Positions 52,621 to 60,171 of a DNA stretch of 64,000 nucleotides are shown piece after piece. Below the pieces are notes generated by a model. It saw only the letters and a list, made by a program, of their open reading frames with translations, ran no database searches and was not told the DNA's origin. The DNA is taken from positions 1,293,623-1,357,622 of the forward strand of contig CAWDHQ010000002.1 in the NCBI GenBank assembly GCA_963802215.1, written 5' to 3'. The stretch's first letter is position 1. The number at the start of each line of letters is the position of its first letter. This stretch comes from SHZI01 sp963802215 (lineage in GTDB: Bacteria > Pseudomonadota > Gammaproteobacteria > Steroidobacterales > GCA-2729495). The position numbers were made by a program, and so were the translations under genes.

Positions 52621-52799
52621 GAGCGCCGACCGGCGCGACCGAGGTAAAAGGGGGTAAAAAGGTACCGGACACTTAGTTATTGGTTTGCTTAGTTGTTGCG
52701 ATCGCAACAACTAGGCAAACCAATAACTAAGTGTCCGGTACCTTCTTACCCCTTCGTACCTTCTTACCAGTACCCGATCGCGCCGGTCGGCGCTCCTAC
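52617..52799. repeat. Nested inverted repeats: REP-like arms around a 102-nt near-perfect palindrome
   Basis: Outer arms GTAGGAGCGCCGACCGGCGC... (52617) and ...GCGCCGGTCGGCGCTCCTAC (ends 52799). Inside, GGGGTAAAAAGGTACCGGAC... (52651) mirrors ...GTCCGGTACCTTCTTACCCC (52752), meeting at GCGATCGC near 52700 with only about two mismatches. Both flanking genes take their stop codon from the outer arms. Likely a strong bidirectional terminator; the core may be a MITE-like unit. Confidence 0.92.
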
Positions 52800-53251
52800 G
52801 CCCGGCCGCGCCAGAGGATCACGGCGATGAAGCCGAAGAAGGTCGCGGCCATGAACCAGAACTCGTTCACGCCGTAGTGCTCGACCCCGAGGCGGGCGAG
52901 CTGCTCGAAGCCGATGAAGGCCGCCGTGTAGACCAGCGCGCAGAGCGTCGCGCCAACCTTCCATCCAACCGACCGGGGCTGGCCCTTCACGCCGACCCAC
53001 CACCACACCAGCAGGTAGATCACCGTGTAGGTATTCAGCATCGTCATCCAGAAGGGTGCCTTCTGGAAGTAGTGGTTGATCCAGAACGCGCCGGCGCCCA
53101 TGAAATTCATCAGGACGTAGCGCCACTCGGCGAGCGGGGCTCGCAGCACCTTCTCCCAAAGCAGCACCAGGAAGATGTAGACGGTCCACGTGCCGAAGAG
53201 CAGCTCGTAGAACTGGACCTTGCCCGCCCAGGCCGGATCGATCACGAGCAT
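52796..53251 (-). CDS. Integral membrane protein, unknown
   Basis: 151 aa with four to five hydrophobic segments (FYELLFGTWTVYIFLVLLWEKVL, VLMNFMGAGAFWINHYF, TMLNTYTVIYLLVWWWVGV, GATLCALVYTAAFIGFEQLARL, FWFMAATFFGFIAVILW). No family recognised. It starts 3 nt after the radical SAM stop, so it is the last gene of the arsenosugar-like operon and may be its transporter or membrane partner. Its TAG stop lies in the REP arm. Confidence 0.65.
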   Translation of the reverse strand: MLVIDPAWAGKVQFYELLFGTWTVYIFLVLLWEKVLRAPLAEWRYVLMNFMGAGAFWINHYFQKAPFWMTMLNTYTVIYLLVWWWVGVKGQPRSVGWKVGATLCALVYTAAFIGFEQLARLGVEHYGVNEFWFMAATFFGFIAVILWRGRA

Positions 53252-53254
53252 GCG

Positions 53255-54166
53255 CTACCCCAGTTCGCTGCAGGAAGAACCGTACTTGAAGCAACTGTAG
53301 CAACGATGGTGCTGGAGCAGCACCCGGGCGCGGACGGCGTCCGCCAGTGAGTCACCCTGGTCGTAGCGCGGATCGTCGTCCACCAGCGTGCAGGCGTAGA
53401 GCCGCATCCGGCCCCCCTGCTTGACGGCCATCTTGCTGAACGCGCACATGAATGCGCGCCGGGTCGCTTCCGTCTGGAAGCGGGTCATGCAGTCCTCGGT
53501 GATCCGTGGCACCTGCCGCAGCTCCCCGGGCGTCCCGAAGTCAGGGAACGACACGATGCGCAGGTCGGCCGGCAGGCCCTCGGCGGCCAGCAGCTGCCGG
53601 AACTCCCGGTCCACGTCGGAGTCGTCGCGGCCCGGCTGCATCTGCCGGGCCAGGGACACACCGAAGCCTGCCTTGTGCAGCGCGCGCAGGCCCTGGAGCG
53701 CGAGCCGGAAATTGCCGGCCCCGCGGCCCGCATCGTGCCGCGCCTCGTCGGGGGAATCGATGCTGATCCGGAAGGCAATCGGATGCGCCGTGCCGGCCAG
53801 CTTGCGGATCTGCGTGAGCCGGCGGACGACCGGGGCAGTCCCGTTGGTCAGGACGAGGCACGGCCGGAAGGAGGCCGCATACTCGAGGATCGCCACCATG
53901 TCCTTCACCACGAAGGGCTCGCCGCCGGTGAAGGAGAACTGGCGGACGTTCATTTTCACCGCGGCATCGATGAGTGGCCGCACGTCGGCGAGCGTGATCC
54001 GCTGGAGCCGGTCATCCCCGGGTCGCGAGCCTTCCAGGCAGAAGGGGCAGTCCAGGTTGCAGGCCGTGCCGGTGTGAAACCACAGTTCATCCAGCGCGTG
54101 GGGCTGGATCCAGCCCGTGGCAGCGGCCACGGAGGGGACCGGTGCCGTCGCCGGAGCCGGCGTCAT
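53255..54166 (-). CDS. Radical SAM enzyme of an arsenosugar-type cluster
   Basis: 303 aa. CxxxCxxC cluster motif in GTACNLDCPFCLEGSRPGDD, then FSFTGGEPFVVKDMVAILEYA (GGEP) and FRISIDSPDEARHDAGRGAGNF. The C-terminal CYSCFKYGSSCSE cysteines may bind an auxiliary cluster. Adjacent to the two TIGR04282/04283-type glycosyltransferases on its 5' side (overlap 4 nt), the usual setting of radical SAM proteins in arsenosugar loci. The substrate could also be another nucleoside or sugar. Confidence 0.75.
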   Translation of the reverse strand: MTPAPATAPVPSVAAATGWIQPHALDELWFHTGTACNLDCPFCLEGSRPGDDRLQRITLADVRPLIDAAVKMNVRQFSFTGGEPFVVKDMVAILEYAASFRPCLVLTNGTAPVVRRLTQIRKLAGTAHPIAFRISIDSPDEARHDAGRGAGNFRLALQGLRALHKAGFGVSLARQMQPGRDDSDVDREFRQLLAAEGLPADLRIVSFPDFGTPGELRQVPRITEDCMTRFQTEATRRAFMCAFSKMAVKQGGRMRLYACTLVDDDPRYDQGDSLADAVRARVLLQHHRCYSCFKYGSSCSELG

Positions 54167-54957
54167 AGGGCGTCGCTGTCCGGTTCCGCCAGCGCCACCG
54201 GGCCGAGCGGCTGGTAGCGGCGGGCCAGCCTGCGGGGTGGCACGCCCGCCATGTAGGCCAGCGCGAGCAGTCGATTGCCCGCGCTCCGCCAGAGCCAGCC
54301 ATCCCGCTCCCAGCGCCGGGGCGACACGCCAATGGCGGCGGTGACCCGTGTGAATTCGCCGCGCCGGCGCAGTGCGCGCACCAACGGTACTTCCTCGAAG
54401 AGTGGCGTGTCCGCAAAGCCGCCGACGGCATCGTAGGCGGCGGCGCCGACGAACAGGCCCTGGTCGCCGTAGGGCGTGCCGAACCGGGTGCGCCAGTTGA
54501 TCAGCCGCGCCAGCACCCGTTTGTACCAGGTGGCCTCACCCGCGAAGCGGAAGGTGAAGTAACCGCCGGCCGCTCCGGCGAGATGGCTCGCCCGGATCAG
54601 GGCCACGCCGTCCTCGGGGGGCTCGGCGTCCGCGTGCAGGAACCAGAGCACATCGCCCGAGGCACGCAGGGCACCCGCGTGCAGCTGATGGCCGCGGCCC
54701 GCACGCGTGCCCACGTAGACGCAGCGGAAGCGGCGCGCAATGCTGCGGCAGCCGGCGCTGGAGCCGCCATCGACGATCACGATTTCGTCCGGTGGCACCG
54801 GCAGGCCCCGCAGGCGACCCAGCAGCCGGGCGAGCATCTCGTTGTCACCGATGACGGGAATCACGACGCTGACCGATGGCGGCGAGAGGTCGCTGGCGGC
54901 GGTCGGGGCCGGGTCCGGTCTGAACAGGTGCACGACGGTACCGGCGGAAGCGTTCAT
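54163..54957 (-). CDS. TIGR04283-type glycosyltransferase
   Basis: 264 aa, ATG 54957 (overlapping the upstream gene by 4 nt). GT-A family 2 fold: VSVVIPVIGDNEMLARLLGRL, EIVIVDGGSSAGCRSIARRF, RAGRGHQLHAGALRASGDVLWFLHADAEPP (DxD-like HADAE), LFEEVPLVRALRRRGEF. This family occurs with TIGR04282 proteins in arsenosugar or related biosynthesis. It probably transfers a sugar from a nucleotide donor in the cytoplasm. Confidence 0.85.
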   Translation of the reverse strand: MNASAGTVVHLFRPDPAPTAASDLSPPSVSVVIPVIGDNEMLARLLGRLRGLPVPPDEIVIVDGGSSAGCRSIARRFRCVYVGTRAGRGHQLHAGALRASGDVLWFLHADAEPPEDGVALIRASHLAGAAGGYFTFRFAGEATWYKRVLARLINWRTRFGTPYGDQGLFVGAAAYDAVGGFADTPLFEEVPLVRALRRRGEFTRVTAAIGVSPRRWERDGWLWRSAGNRLLALAYMAGVPPRRLARRYQPLGPVALAEPDSDAL

Positions 54958-55637
54958 GCGCGGGAGTATCCCAGACTGGCCAGCGCCCGGTACAGGGCGC
55001 GCCGCCCAGGCCGCGCGTCGGCTGCCAGGTCGGCGCACAGCCGGTGGAGATCGGCGGGAACGTCCACGTCATAACGTGACTCCAGATTGCACACGGTGAG
55101 GCCGGCGGACTCGCAGCTGGCCTGCAATGCGGCGTGCAGCCGGTCGCCGCTCCACGGCAGGGCGGCGAGATCGGGCCAGGCTCGACGGCTGCCCATACAG
55201 GTAACGCCGCCGTCGCTAGCCGGGCCCAGCACCACGTCGTGGGTTCCCAGGGCTGCTGCCGCCAGCGCGTAGTCGGCTTCCGCAAGGATGGGTGCATCGC
55301 TGCCTATGTAAAGCAGCCGTGTGTGGCCGCGGCCGCGCAGCAGGCGGTCCACGGCGCCGAGCCGCTCGCCGAGATTGCCCCCGGGCTGGGCAACCACGTC
55401 GTCGAGGCGCACGGGCAGTGACCGCGCCCAGGGTTCGTCGGCCGGCTCCGCCGGCGACAGGACGCGGGGCCCCGGCCAGGCGGCCAGGTCCTCCAGCGTG
55501 GTAGCCAGGAGCAGCTGGCAGATCGTGAGCGTTGCCTCTTCACCGAGTTCCCCGGCAAGCCGGCGCTTGCCAACGCCGGGCGCCGGTCGGCGGCAGAAAA
55601 CGACCAGCGTGATGGCTCCGGGTGGTGCCTGATGCAT
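54954..55637 (-). CDS. TIGR04282-type (DUF2064) sugar-nucleotide transferase
   Basis: 227 aa. N-terminal ITLVVFCRRPAPGVGKRRLAGELG is the nucleotidyl/glycosyltransferase signature of this family, followed by LLYIGSDAPILAEADYALAAAALGTHDVVLGPASDGG and a C-terminal ESRYDVDVPADLHRLCADL. First gene of the operon 55637-52796. The pair 04282/04283 with a radical SAM points to arsenosugar or a similar atypical sugar. No ArsM-type methyltransferase is in the operon. Confidence 0.87.
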   Translation of the reverse strand: MHQAPPGAITLVVFCRRPAPGVGKRRLAGELGEEATLTICQLLLATTLEDLAAWPGPRVLSPAEPADEPWARSLPVRLDDVVAQPGGNLGERLGAVDRLLRGRGHTRLLYIGSDAPILAEADYALAAAALGTHDVVLGPASDGGVTCMGSRRAWPDLAALPWSGDRLHAALQASCESAGLTVCNLESRYDVDVPADLHRLCADLAADARPGRRALYRALASLGYSRA

Positions 55638-56012
55638 GGTTCCAGCATAGCCGGCGGCTTGCCCGGCAGGCCTGGAAAGTCAAGCCGCAATTGGGCCCGG
55701 AAGCGCTGGATTCGGGCGTCGCAGCAGACACTTCCAGTGCCGGGCGGATACGAGAAATAACTTTCCAGATCAATCAGATAGGTGGCACGATTTGCCATAA
55801 TGCGGCAACTTCCCGTGACCATTTTCGCGCAGGGTGCAGGGTGGGACCAGATGTATATACTTGCCACCTGCTCGCGGCTTCAGCCCCCTTCAATCGAAAA
55901 AGCCCGGCGGTCCGAGTTCCAGTCTGGCCATAGGTCCCGTGTCGGGGTACTTCTTGCCAGATTTGCTCGGGGCGCCGGGCCCCTTCTTGTCCCCCGAGTC
56001 CGGTTTCACTGT
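55638..56012. other. Intergenic region, no convincing gene
   Basis: 375 nt between the arsenosugar-type operon and the small exported protein, both leftward. Some frames are open on the minus strand but none has a ribosome site or family match. It should hold the operon promoter. GGGGCCCGGCGCCCC near 55980 can fold. Confidence 0.5.
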
Positions 56013-56237
56013 TCACCGACGGCACGCCTGCCTGCGCTCGGACTCGAGCGCCGCAAGCTTCTGCCGGTAGATTCGTCCCTCCCGCGCCGAGTAGCCCAGG
56101 CGCAATTTCAGCCGCAGGTCGGCGATGCGATTCTCGAGGCGCAGGCAGCGCGCTTCGGCGCCGTCCACCGCCGCCCTGGCGCTTCCCGTGCTCCCGACCA
56201 CCAGTGCCACCGCCAGCAGGAGCCGCAATTTCCGCAT
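56013..56237 (-). CDS. Small exported coiled-coil protein
   Basis: 74 aa from ATG 56237 (GGAGTT just upstream). Signal peptide MRKLRLLLAVALVVGSTGSARA, then one amphipathic helix EARCLRLENRIADLRLKLRLGYSAREGRIYRQKLAALESERRQACRR with two Cys that could form a disulfide between helix ends. No family recognised. Its size and form suggest a periplasmic structural or accessory peptide. Confidence 0.6.
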   Translation of the reverse strand: MRKLRLLLAVALVVGSTGSARAAVDGAEARCLRLENRIADLRLKLRLGYSAREGRIYRQKLAALESERRQACRR

Positions 56238-56330
56238 GTTGGAACTCCTTGTGCAAAAGAGTCCCAAGCGTCGCGCGGTGGCGTCGGACAAGCGAGCAGC
56301 AAAGGTCCCCGGATCGCACGGATTCATGTT

Positions 56331-56423
56331 GTAGGAGCGCCTTGAGGCGCGACCGGGTATTTCCCGGAAGGAGCGTCTCAGCGAGGGAGGGAAAAACCCG
56401 GTCGCGCCTCAAGGCGCTCCTAC
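56331..56423. repeat. REP inverted pair
   Basis: GTAGGAGCGCCTTGAGGCGC...GCGCCTCAAGGCGCTCCTAC, 93 bp, with an inner CCGGGTATTTCCCGG. Layout is the same as at 29950-30042. Supplies the stop codon of the 2Fe-2S gene (56420-56422). Confidence 0.92.
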
Positions 56424-56794
56424 GGTGATGGATCCGGCAACGGCCGCCGGGCGATGATGAACTCCTCGACGGGCCGGCCGCCGATCAGGTGTTCCTGGAT
56501 GATCCGTTCCAGCACCGCCGGCGTGCAGGACCGGTACCAGATGCCGTCCGGATAGACGATCGCGACCGGCCCCGCCATGCAGACCTGCAGGCAGTTGGCC
56601 TTGGTGCGGTACACGCCGCCGCCCGGCGTCAGGTCGAGCTCCCGGAGCCGGCGCTTCAGGTATTCCCAGGATTCCAGGCTGGCTTCCCGGGTGGAGCACT
56701 TCGGCCGGGTCTGGTCGCTGCACAGGAAGATGTGCCGGCGCGTGGCCGGGATGCCCAGCCTGCTGACCTGGTCGGCGATCCCGTCGGCATCCAT
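56420..56794 (-). CDS. (2Fe-2S) thioredoxin-like ferredoxin
   Basis: 124 aa. Thioredoxin-like 2Fe-2S protein: RRHIFLCSDQTRPKCSTREASLESWEYLKRRLRELDL and YRTKANCLQVCMAGPVAIVYPDGIWY, with four Cys (C-x8-C ... C-x3-C) as cluster ligands. This type (NuoE C-terminal domain/Fd2-like) carries electrons or regulates. It sits head-to-tail with the alpha/beta-hydrolase-like gene, whose stop lies at the same base as this gene's start region. Confidence 0.88.
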   Translation of the reverse strand: MDADGIADQVSRLGIPATRRHIFLCSDQTRPKCSTREASLESWEYLKRRLRELDLTPGGGVYRTKANCLQVCMAGPVAIVYPDGIWYRSCTPAVLERIIQEHLIGGRPVEEFIIARRPLPDPSP

Positions 56795-57610
56795 CTAGTG
56801 TCGTTCCAGGAAGCCCAGGAGCAGTTTCGCAAAGGCGGCCTTCTGCTCCCGGCCGGCGACGACATGGGCGACATCCGGCATCAGCACGCCTTCCGCTCCG
56901 GGTATGCCGTGCTCCAGCGGCAGCGTGGTCCGGGGTCCCGTCACCTGGTCCTGGCCCGAGTGAATGATCAGCGTGGGGCAGCGGACCTGCGGGAGCCGGG
57001 CGCTCACGTCGTGGGCGAGGCACGCAGCTACCAGCCGCTCATGAGCCGGATAGCGCCCGTTGAGCTCACTCCAGGGTCCCTGCGGCCCCAGCAACCGGTC
57101 CCGGTTTTCGTTGTAGTAGTCCGGCAGGAAGGACATCAGGCAGACGTGTTTCTGGAACGCGAAGAAGCCCGAGTCCCGGTGGATGTCCCGGAACATCTCG
57201 AGCTGCCCGTACAGGAACGGGTCCACGCTGGCCCAGGCCCCCATGTTGACCATGCTGCGCACCAGGTCTGGACGTGCGATCGCCACTTCCTGGGCAATGC
57301 AGGCGCCCATGCCGACGAGGCCCACGAAGTGCACCCGGGACCAGCCCAGGTGATCGAGCAGCCCGATCACGTCGGCGGCGTGCAGCGCCATGGTCGGCGC
57401 CCGGGTCACGTCGTCGGTGGACCGGCCGATGCCCCGGTAATCCATGATAAGGACCCGGTACCGGTCCGTGAGGCCCCGGGCCAGGTGACGCTCGCCCCCG
57501 TGGCAGTAGGTGCCCCAGCCTCCCATACACAGGGCCAGCCCGGCCCCGCCATCCGCCGGGCCGTGGATCTCGCAGTACATGTCGTGGCCGTTGATCTGCA
57601 CCGTGGGCAT
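56795..57610 (-). CDS. Alpha/beta-hydrolase-fold protein lacking the serine nucleophile
   Basis: 271 aa from ATG 57610. Fold landmarks are present: oxyanion-side GGWGTYCHGGERHLARGL, DYRGIGRSTDD, acid HSGQDQVTG and His in PDVAHVVAGREQ. The nucleophile elbow, normally GxSxG, reads FVGLVGMGACIAQE with no Ser, Cys or Asp in place and one extra residue. So it is either inactive as a hydrolase or uses another chemistry. Next to the 2Fe-2S gene and divergent from the RCCR-like gene. Confidence 0.8.
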   Translation of the reverse strand: MPTVQINGHDMYCEIHGPADGGAGLALCMGGWGTYCHGGERHLARGLTDRYRVLIMDYRGIGRSTDDVTRAPTMALHAADVIGLLDHLGWSRVHFVGLVGMGACIAQEVAIARPDLVRSMVNMGAWASVDPFLYGQLEMFRDIHRDSGFFAFQKHVCLMSFLPDYYNENRDRLLGPQGPWSELNGRYPAHERLVAACLAHDVSARLPQVRCPTLIIHSGQDQVTGPRTTLPLEHGIPGAEGVLMPDVAHVVAGREQKAAFAKLLLGFLERH

Positions 57611-57688
57611 GGCGGTCTCCGGAGGGTTGCTGCGCAGATTATGGCTTAAACTGCCACATCCCTTTCGTTCAACCCACGCAGGCCCCGC

Positions 57689-58534
57689 ATGCAAGCGCAG
57701 ACCAACGAAGCCCACGCCACCAAGGGCACCGAGACCAAGACCATCATGGAGTTCCTGGCCGAGAGCCCCAACGTGGACGTGTCCAGGGCCTGGGAGCGCT
57801 GCTGGAACATCCACTCGAAGATCACCGAACGCATCCAGGCGCGCTTCGACGTCGCGCGCCACCCGACGACGGCGGGGGAGGACTACTGGACCTCGCCCGA
57901 CGGCCAGCTCGAGGGCTGCTTCAAGGCCTACTCCGGCAGTGAGATGGACTGGCTGGTCCATTCGTGGCTCGGCAATCGCAAGGCCAGCATCCTCGACATG
58001 AATGCCACGGCGTTCCTGAGCCAGCAGAACCGGGTGCCGCACCTCTGCATCATCTTCGGCACGATACCGAAGCTGTATTTCTACGCCGAGTACACCCCGC
58101 GCGTCGACCTGCGCACCAACTACGATTACCTGATGAAGTACTACGAGCCCGCGAATGAGGAATTCCTGAAGTTCCGCAGCGATCCCAAGTGGACCCGCTT
58201 CGTGAGCCACGGCACTTATCTACGCGCCATGATGTCGCCGATCGCAACCAGCTCCCACGCCGAGCTGAACGACGAGAACATCGGCACCTGCGAGAAGTTC
58301 CTCGTGAAGTTCATGGACCGCTGGTTCAAGTGGCTGGACGATGCCGACACCGTCCCCGAGAAGGAGAGGGCGGCCCAGCAGGAGTACGACTACAAGGTCC
58401 GGGAGCTCGGCTATCGCACCGACCCGATGAACGTCCTGCCGCAGAAGGTCCTTGGCATGCAGGAGTTCAATCGCCGCCTCGAGATGCGCATCGGCACGCA
58501 GCAGATGGCCGGGACCCGGGGGCGCTGGAAGTAG
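57689..58534 (+). CDS. Red-chlorophyll-catabolite-reductase-like protein
   Basis: 281 aa. The pattern follows plant RCC reductase: TSPDGQLEGCFKAYSG, MDWLVHSWLGNRKASILDMNATAFLSQQNRVPHLCIIFG, YTPRVDLRTNYDYLMKYYEPANEEF and SHGTYLRAMMSPIATSSHAE line up in order with the plant enzyme's WI-S...AFL...PRxDLxxxxDYLxxYY and FSPTAS blocks. RCCRs are relatives of ferredoxin-dependent bilin reductases and reduce open-chain tetrapyrroles. A 2Fe-2S protein is encoded nearby. The assignment rests on pattern only. Confidence 0.65.
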   Translation: MQAQTNEAHATKGTETKTIMEFLAESPNVDVSRAWERCWNIHSKITERIQARFDVARHPTTAGEDYWTSPDGQLEGCFKAYSGSEMDWLVHSWLGNRKASILDMNATAFLSQQNRVPHLCIIFGTIPKLYFYAEYTPRVDLRTNYDYLMKYYEPANEEFLKFRSDPKWTRFVSHGTYLRAMMSPIATSSHAELNDENIGTCEKFLVKFMDRWFKWLDDADTVPEKERAAQQEYDYKVRELGYRTDPMNVLPQKVLGMQEFNRRLEMRIGTQQMAGTRGRWK

Positions 58535-58539
58535 CCCTG

Positions 58540-59088
58540 GTGCTCAATGCCCTGATCAACTTCCTCGGCTTCCAGTCGGTCTGGTTCCTGAGCCTGTTCG
58601 GGGCCGGAACGCATCGTTCCTGGCTGGGCGCCATTGCGCTGGTGGCGTTCACGGCCTGGCACTTCCGCGCGGTGGCCAACCCGCGGGCGGAGATCGTGAT
58701 CGTGCTGGTCGCCTGCGCGGTGGGCTTCGTGGTGGACACCACGTTCATCCAGGCGCAGCTGCTGGCCTACGCGGAGCCGCTGCCGTTCGCGGCGGTGGCT
58801 CCGTACTGGATCCTGGGAATGTGGGTCAATTTCGCGCTGACCCTGAACGGATCGATGCGCTGGCTGCACGGCCGGTACCTGCTGGCGGCGGTGCTCGGGG
58901 CCATCGGCGGCCCGCTGGCATACGTGGCGGGGATCAGGCTGGGGGCAGCGGAGCTGCTGGCCAGCGCCGTGGTCGTGTATGGCATGCTGGCGTTGGTCTG
59001 GGCGGCGGCGGTGCCGCTGCTGGTGGTGGCTACCGAGCGGGCGAATCGCCGCTGGCCGCCATCTGCAAGTCCGCTGGTCGTCGGGTAG
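58540..59088 (+). CDS. DUF2878 membrane protein
   Basis: 182 aa from GTG 58540, 5 nt after the RCCR-like stop. Five to six membrane segments with the DUF2878 look: LINFLGFQSVWFLSLFGAG, LVAFTAWHFRAV, FVVDTTFIQAQLLAY, APYWILGMWVNFALTLNGSMRWLHGRYLLAAVLGAIGGPLAYVAG. Function unknown. In many gammaproteobacteria it lies beside lipid or photolyase-type gene sets. Confidence 0.85.
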   Translation: MLNALINFLGFQSVWFLSLFGAGTHRSWLGAIALVAFTAWHFRAVANPRAEIVIVLVACAVGFVVDTTFIQAQLLAYAEPLPFAAVAPYWILGMWVNFALTLNGSMRWLHGRYLLAAVLGAIGGPLAYVAGIRLGAAELLASAVVVYGMLALVWAAAVPLLVVATERANRRWPPSASPLVVG

Positions 59089-59137
59089 TCACCAGTGCGA
59101 GCCGGAACCGGAGGATTACCGTCCCGGCCCGCACCGG

Positions 59138-59251
59138 TCAGGCCGTCAGGAACAGGGTGAAGACGAGCACGGGCACGAGCAGCGCCACGGTCGCCAGCAT
59201 CACTTCGCCAAGCACTTCGATATCGCTGAAGTTGAAATTCCGGAACATCAT
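59138..59251 (-). CDS. 37-aa single-span membrane microprotein
   Basis: ATG ATG at 59251, GGAGAG ribosome site 4-9 nt upstream. Product: MMFRNFNFSDIEVLGEV, then MLATVALLVPVLVFTLFLTA and stop, an amphipathic start plus one perfect membrane helix. Codon third positions are GC-rich as in neighbouring real genes. It is too short for usual ORF cut-offs. It lies between DUF2878 and the CpxRA-like pair, divergent from the latter and sharing its regulatory region with the GTAAC boxes. No known family. Confidence 0.65.
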   Translation of the reverse strand: MMFRNFNFSDIEVLGEVMLATVALLVPVLVFTLFLTA

Positions 59252-59342
59252 CCACTCTCCATGTGCAGTCGTGTGCAGTCAGCCCAAGTCCTTTGGGTGC
59301 GCGTACTATAGGAACCGCGCGTTGCAGTTTCCTTTCACCCGG

Positions 59343-59367
59343 GTAACACCCTGTAACACTTTGTAAC
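59343..59367. promoter_or_regulatory. Three GTAAC boxes at 10-bp spacing (CpxR-like operator)
   Basis: GTAAC at 59343, 59353 and 59363, each on the same helical face, about 110 nt before the response regulator and about 90 nt upstream of the microprotein. CpxR boxes are GTAAA-N4-8-GTAAA, so autoregulation by the adjacent CpxR-like protein is likely. Confidence 0.6.
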
Positions 59368-59478
59368 GACCAATCTCCCTTTGAACACAAGGGCTTAGAA
59401 TCAGGTCGTGAACAGCGAGACAGCAGCCCAAAAAGCGCCGCGCATTACACCGGAACGCGCCGCGGAAGACTGTGACCC

Positions 59479-60171
59479 ATGACACGAATCCTGCTCATCG
59501 ACGACGACGAGAAGCTGGGCGACCTGCTGAAGGCGTACTTCCAGCGCTTCGACATGCAGCTCGACGCCGCGACGCTGCCGTCGGTCGGACTGGCCAAGAT
59601 CCAGCGGGACAAGCCGGACCTCGTGATCCTCGACGTGATGCTGCCGGAGCAGGACGGCTTCGAGGTCTGCCGGACCATCCGCAAGACCAGCTCGGTGCCC
59701 GTCGTCATGCTGACCGCCCGGGGCGAGGTCACCGACCGGATCGTCGGCCTCGAGATCGGTGCGGACGACTACCTGCCGAAGCCCTTCGAGCCCCGGGAAC
59801 TGGTGGCCCGCATCCAGAACGTGCTCCGGCGCGGCCGCCCGCGGAATGACGACAAGACGCTGCGCTTCGGTGATCTCACCGTGAACCTGGAGCGGCGCTC
59901 GGCGGAGCTCGAGGGCCAGCCTCTCGACCTGACGACGATGGAGTACCAGCTGCTGGTCCTGTTCGCCACCAATCCCGGCAAGACCTTCACGCGGGACGAG
60001 ATCCTGAACGAGTTGCGCGGCATCGACGCGCAGCTCTTCTCCCGGTCGGTGGACATCCTCGTCAGCCGCCTGCGCCAGAAGCTGCAGGACACCAGCCGTC
60101 AGCCGCGCTTCATCAAGACCGTGTGGGGAACGGGCTATGCCTTCGTCGGCGAAGAGGTGCAGCCCTCGTGA
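59479..60171 (+). CDS. CpxR/RstA-like OmpR-family response regulator
   Basis: 230 aa. Receiver: IDDDEKLGD, LVILDVMLPEQDG (phospho-Asp), VMLTARGE, ADDYLPKPFEP. Winged-helix output: RRSAELEGQPLDLTTMEYQLLVLFATNPGKTFTRDEILNELRGIDAQLFSRSVDILVSRLRQKL and WGTGYAFV. It pairs with the kinase whose GTG start overlaps its stop. Probably an envelope-stress regulator, binding the GTAAC boxes upstream. Confidence 0.92.
   Translation: MTRILLIDDDEKLGDLLKAYFQRFDMQLDAATLPSVGLAKIQRDKPDLVILDVMLPEQDGFEVCRTIRKTSSVPVVMLTARGEVTDRIVGLEIGADDYLPKPFEPRELVARIQNVLRRGRPRNDDKTLRFGDLTVNLERRSAELEGQPLDLTTMEYQLLVLFATNPGKTFTRDEILNELRGIDAQLFSRSVDILVSRLRQKLQDTSRQPRFIKTVWGTGYAFVGEEVQPS

Noticed and set aside
55774..56010. Small leftward frames in the 55.6-56.0 kb gap
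   Set aside because: Two overlapping frames look equally weak; no ribosome site, no motif.
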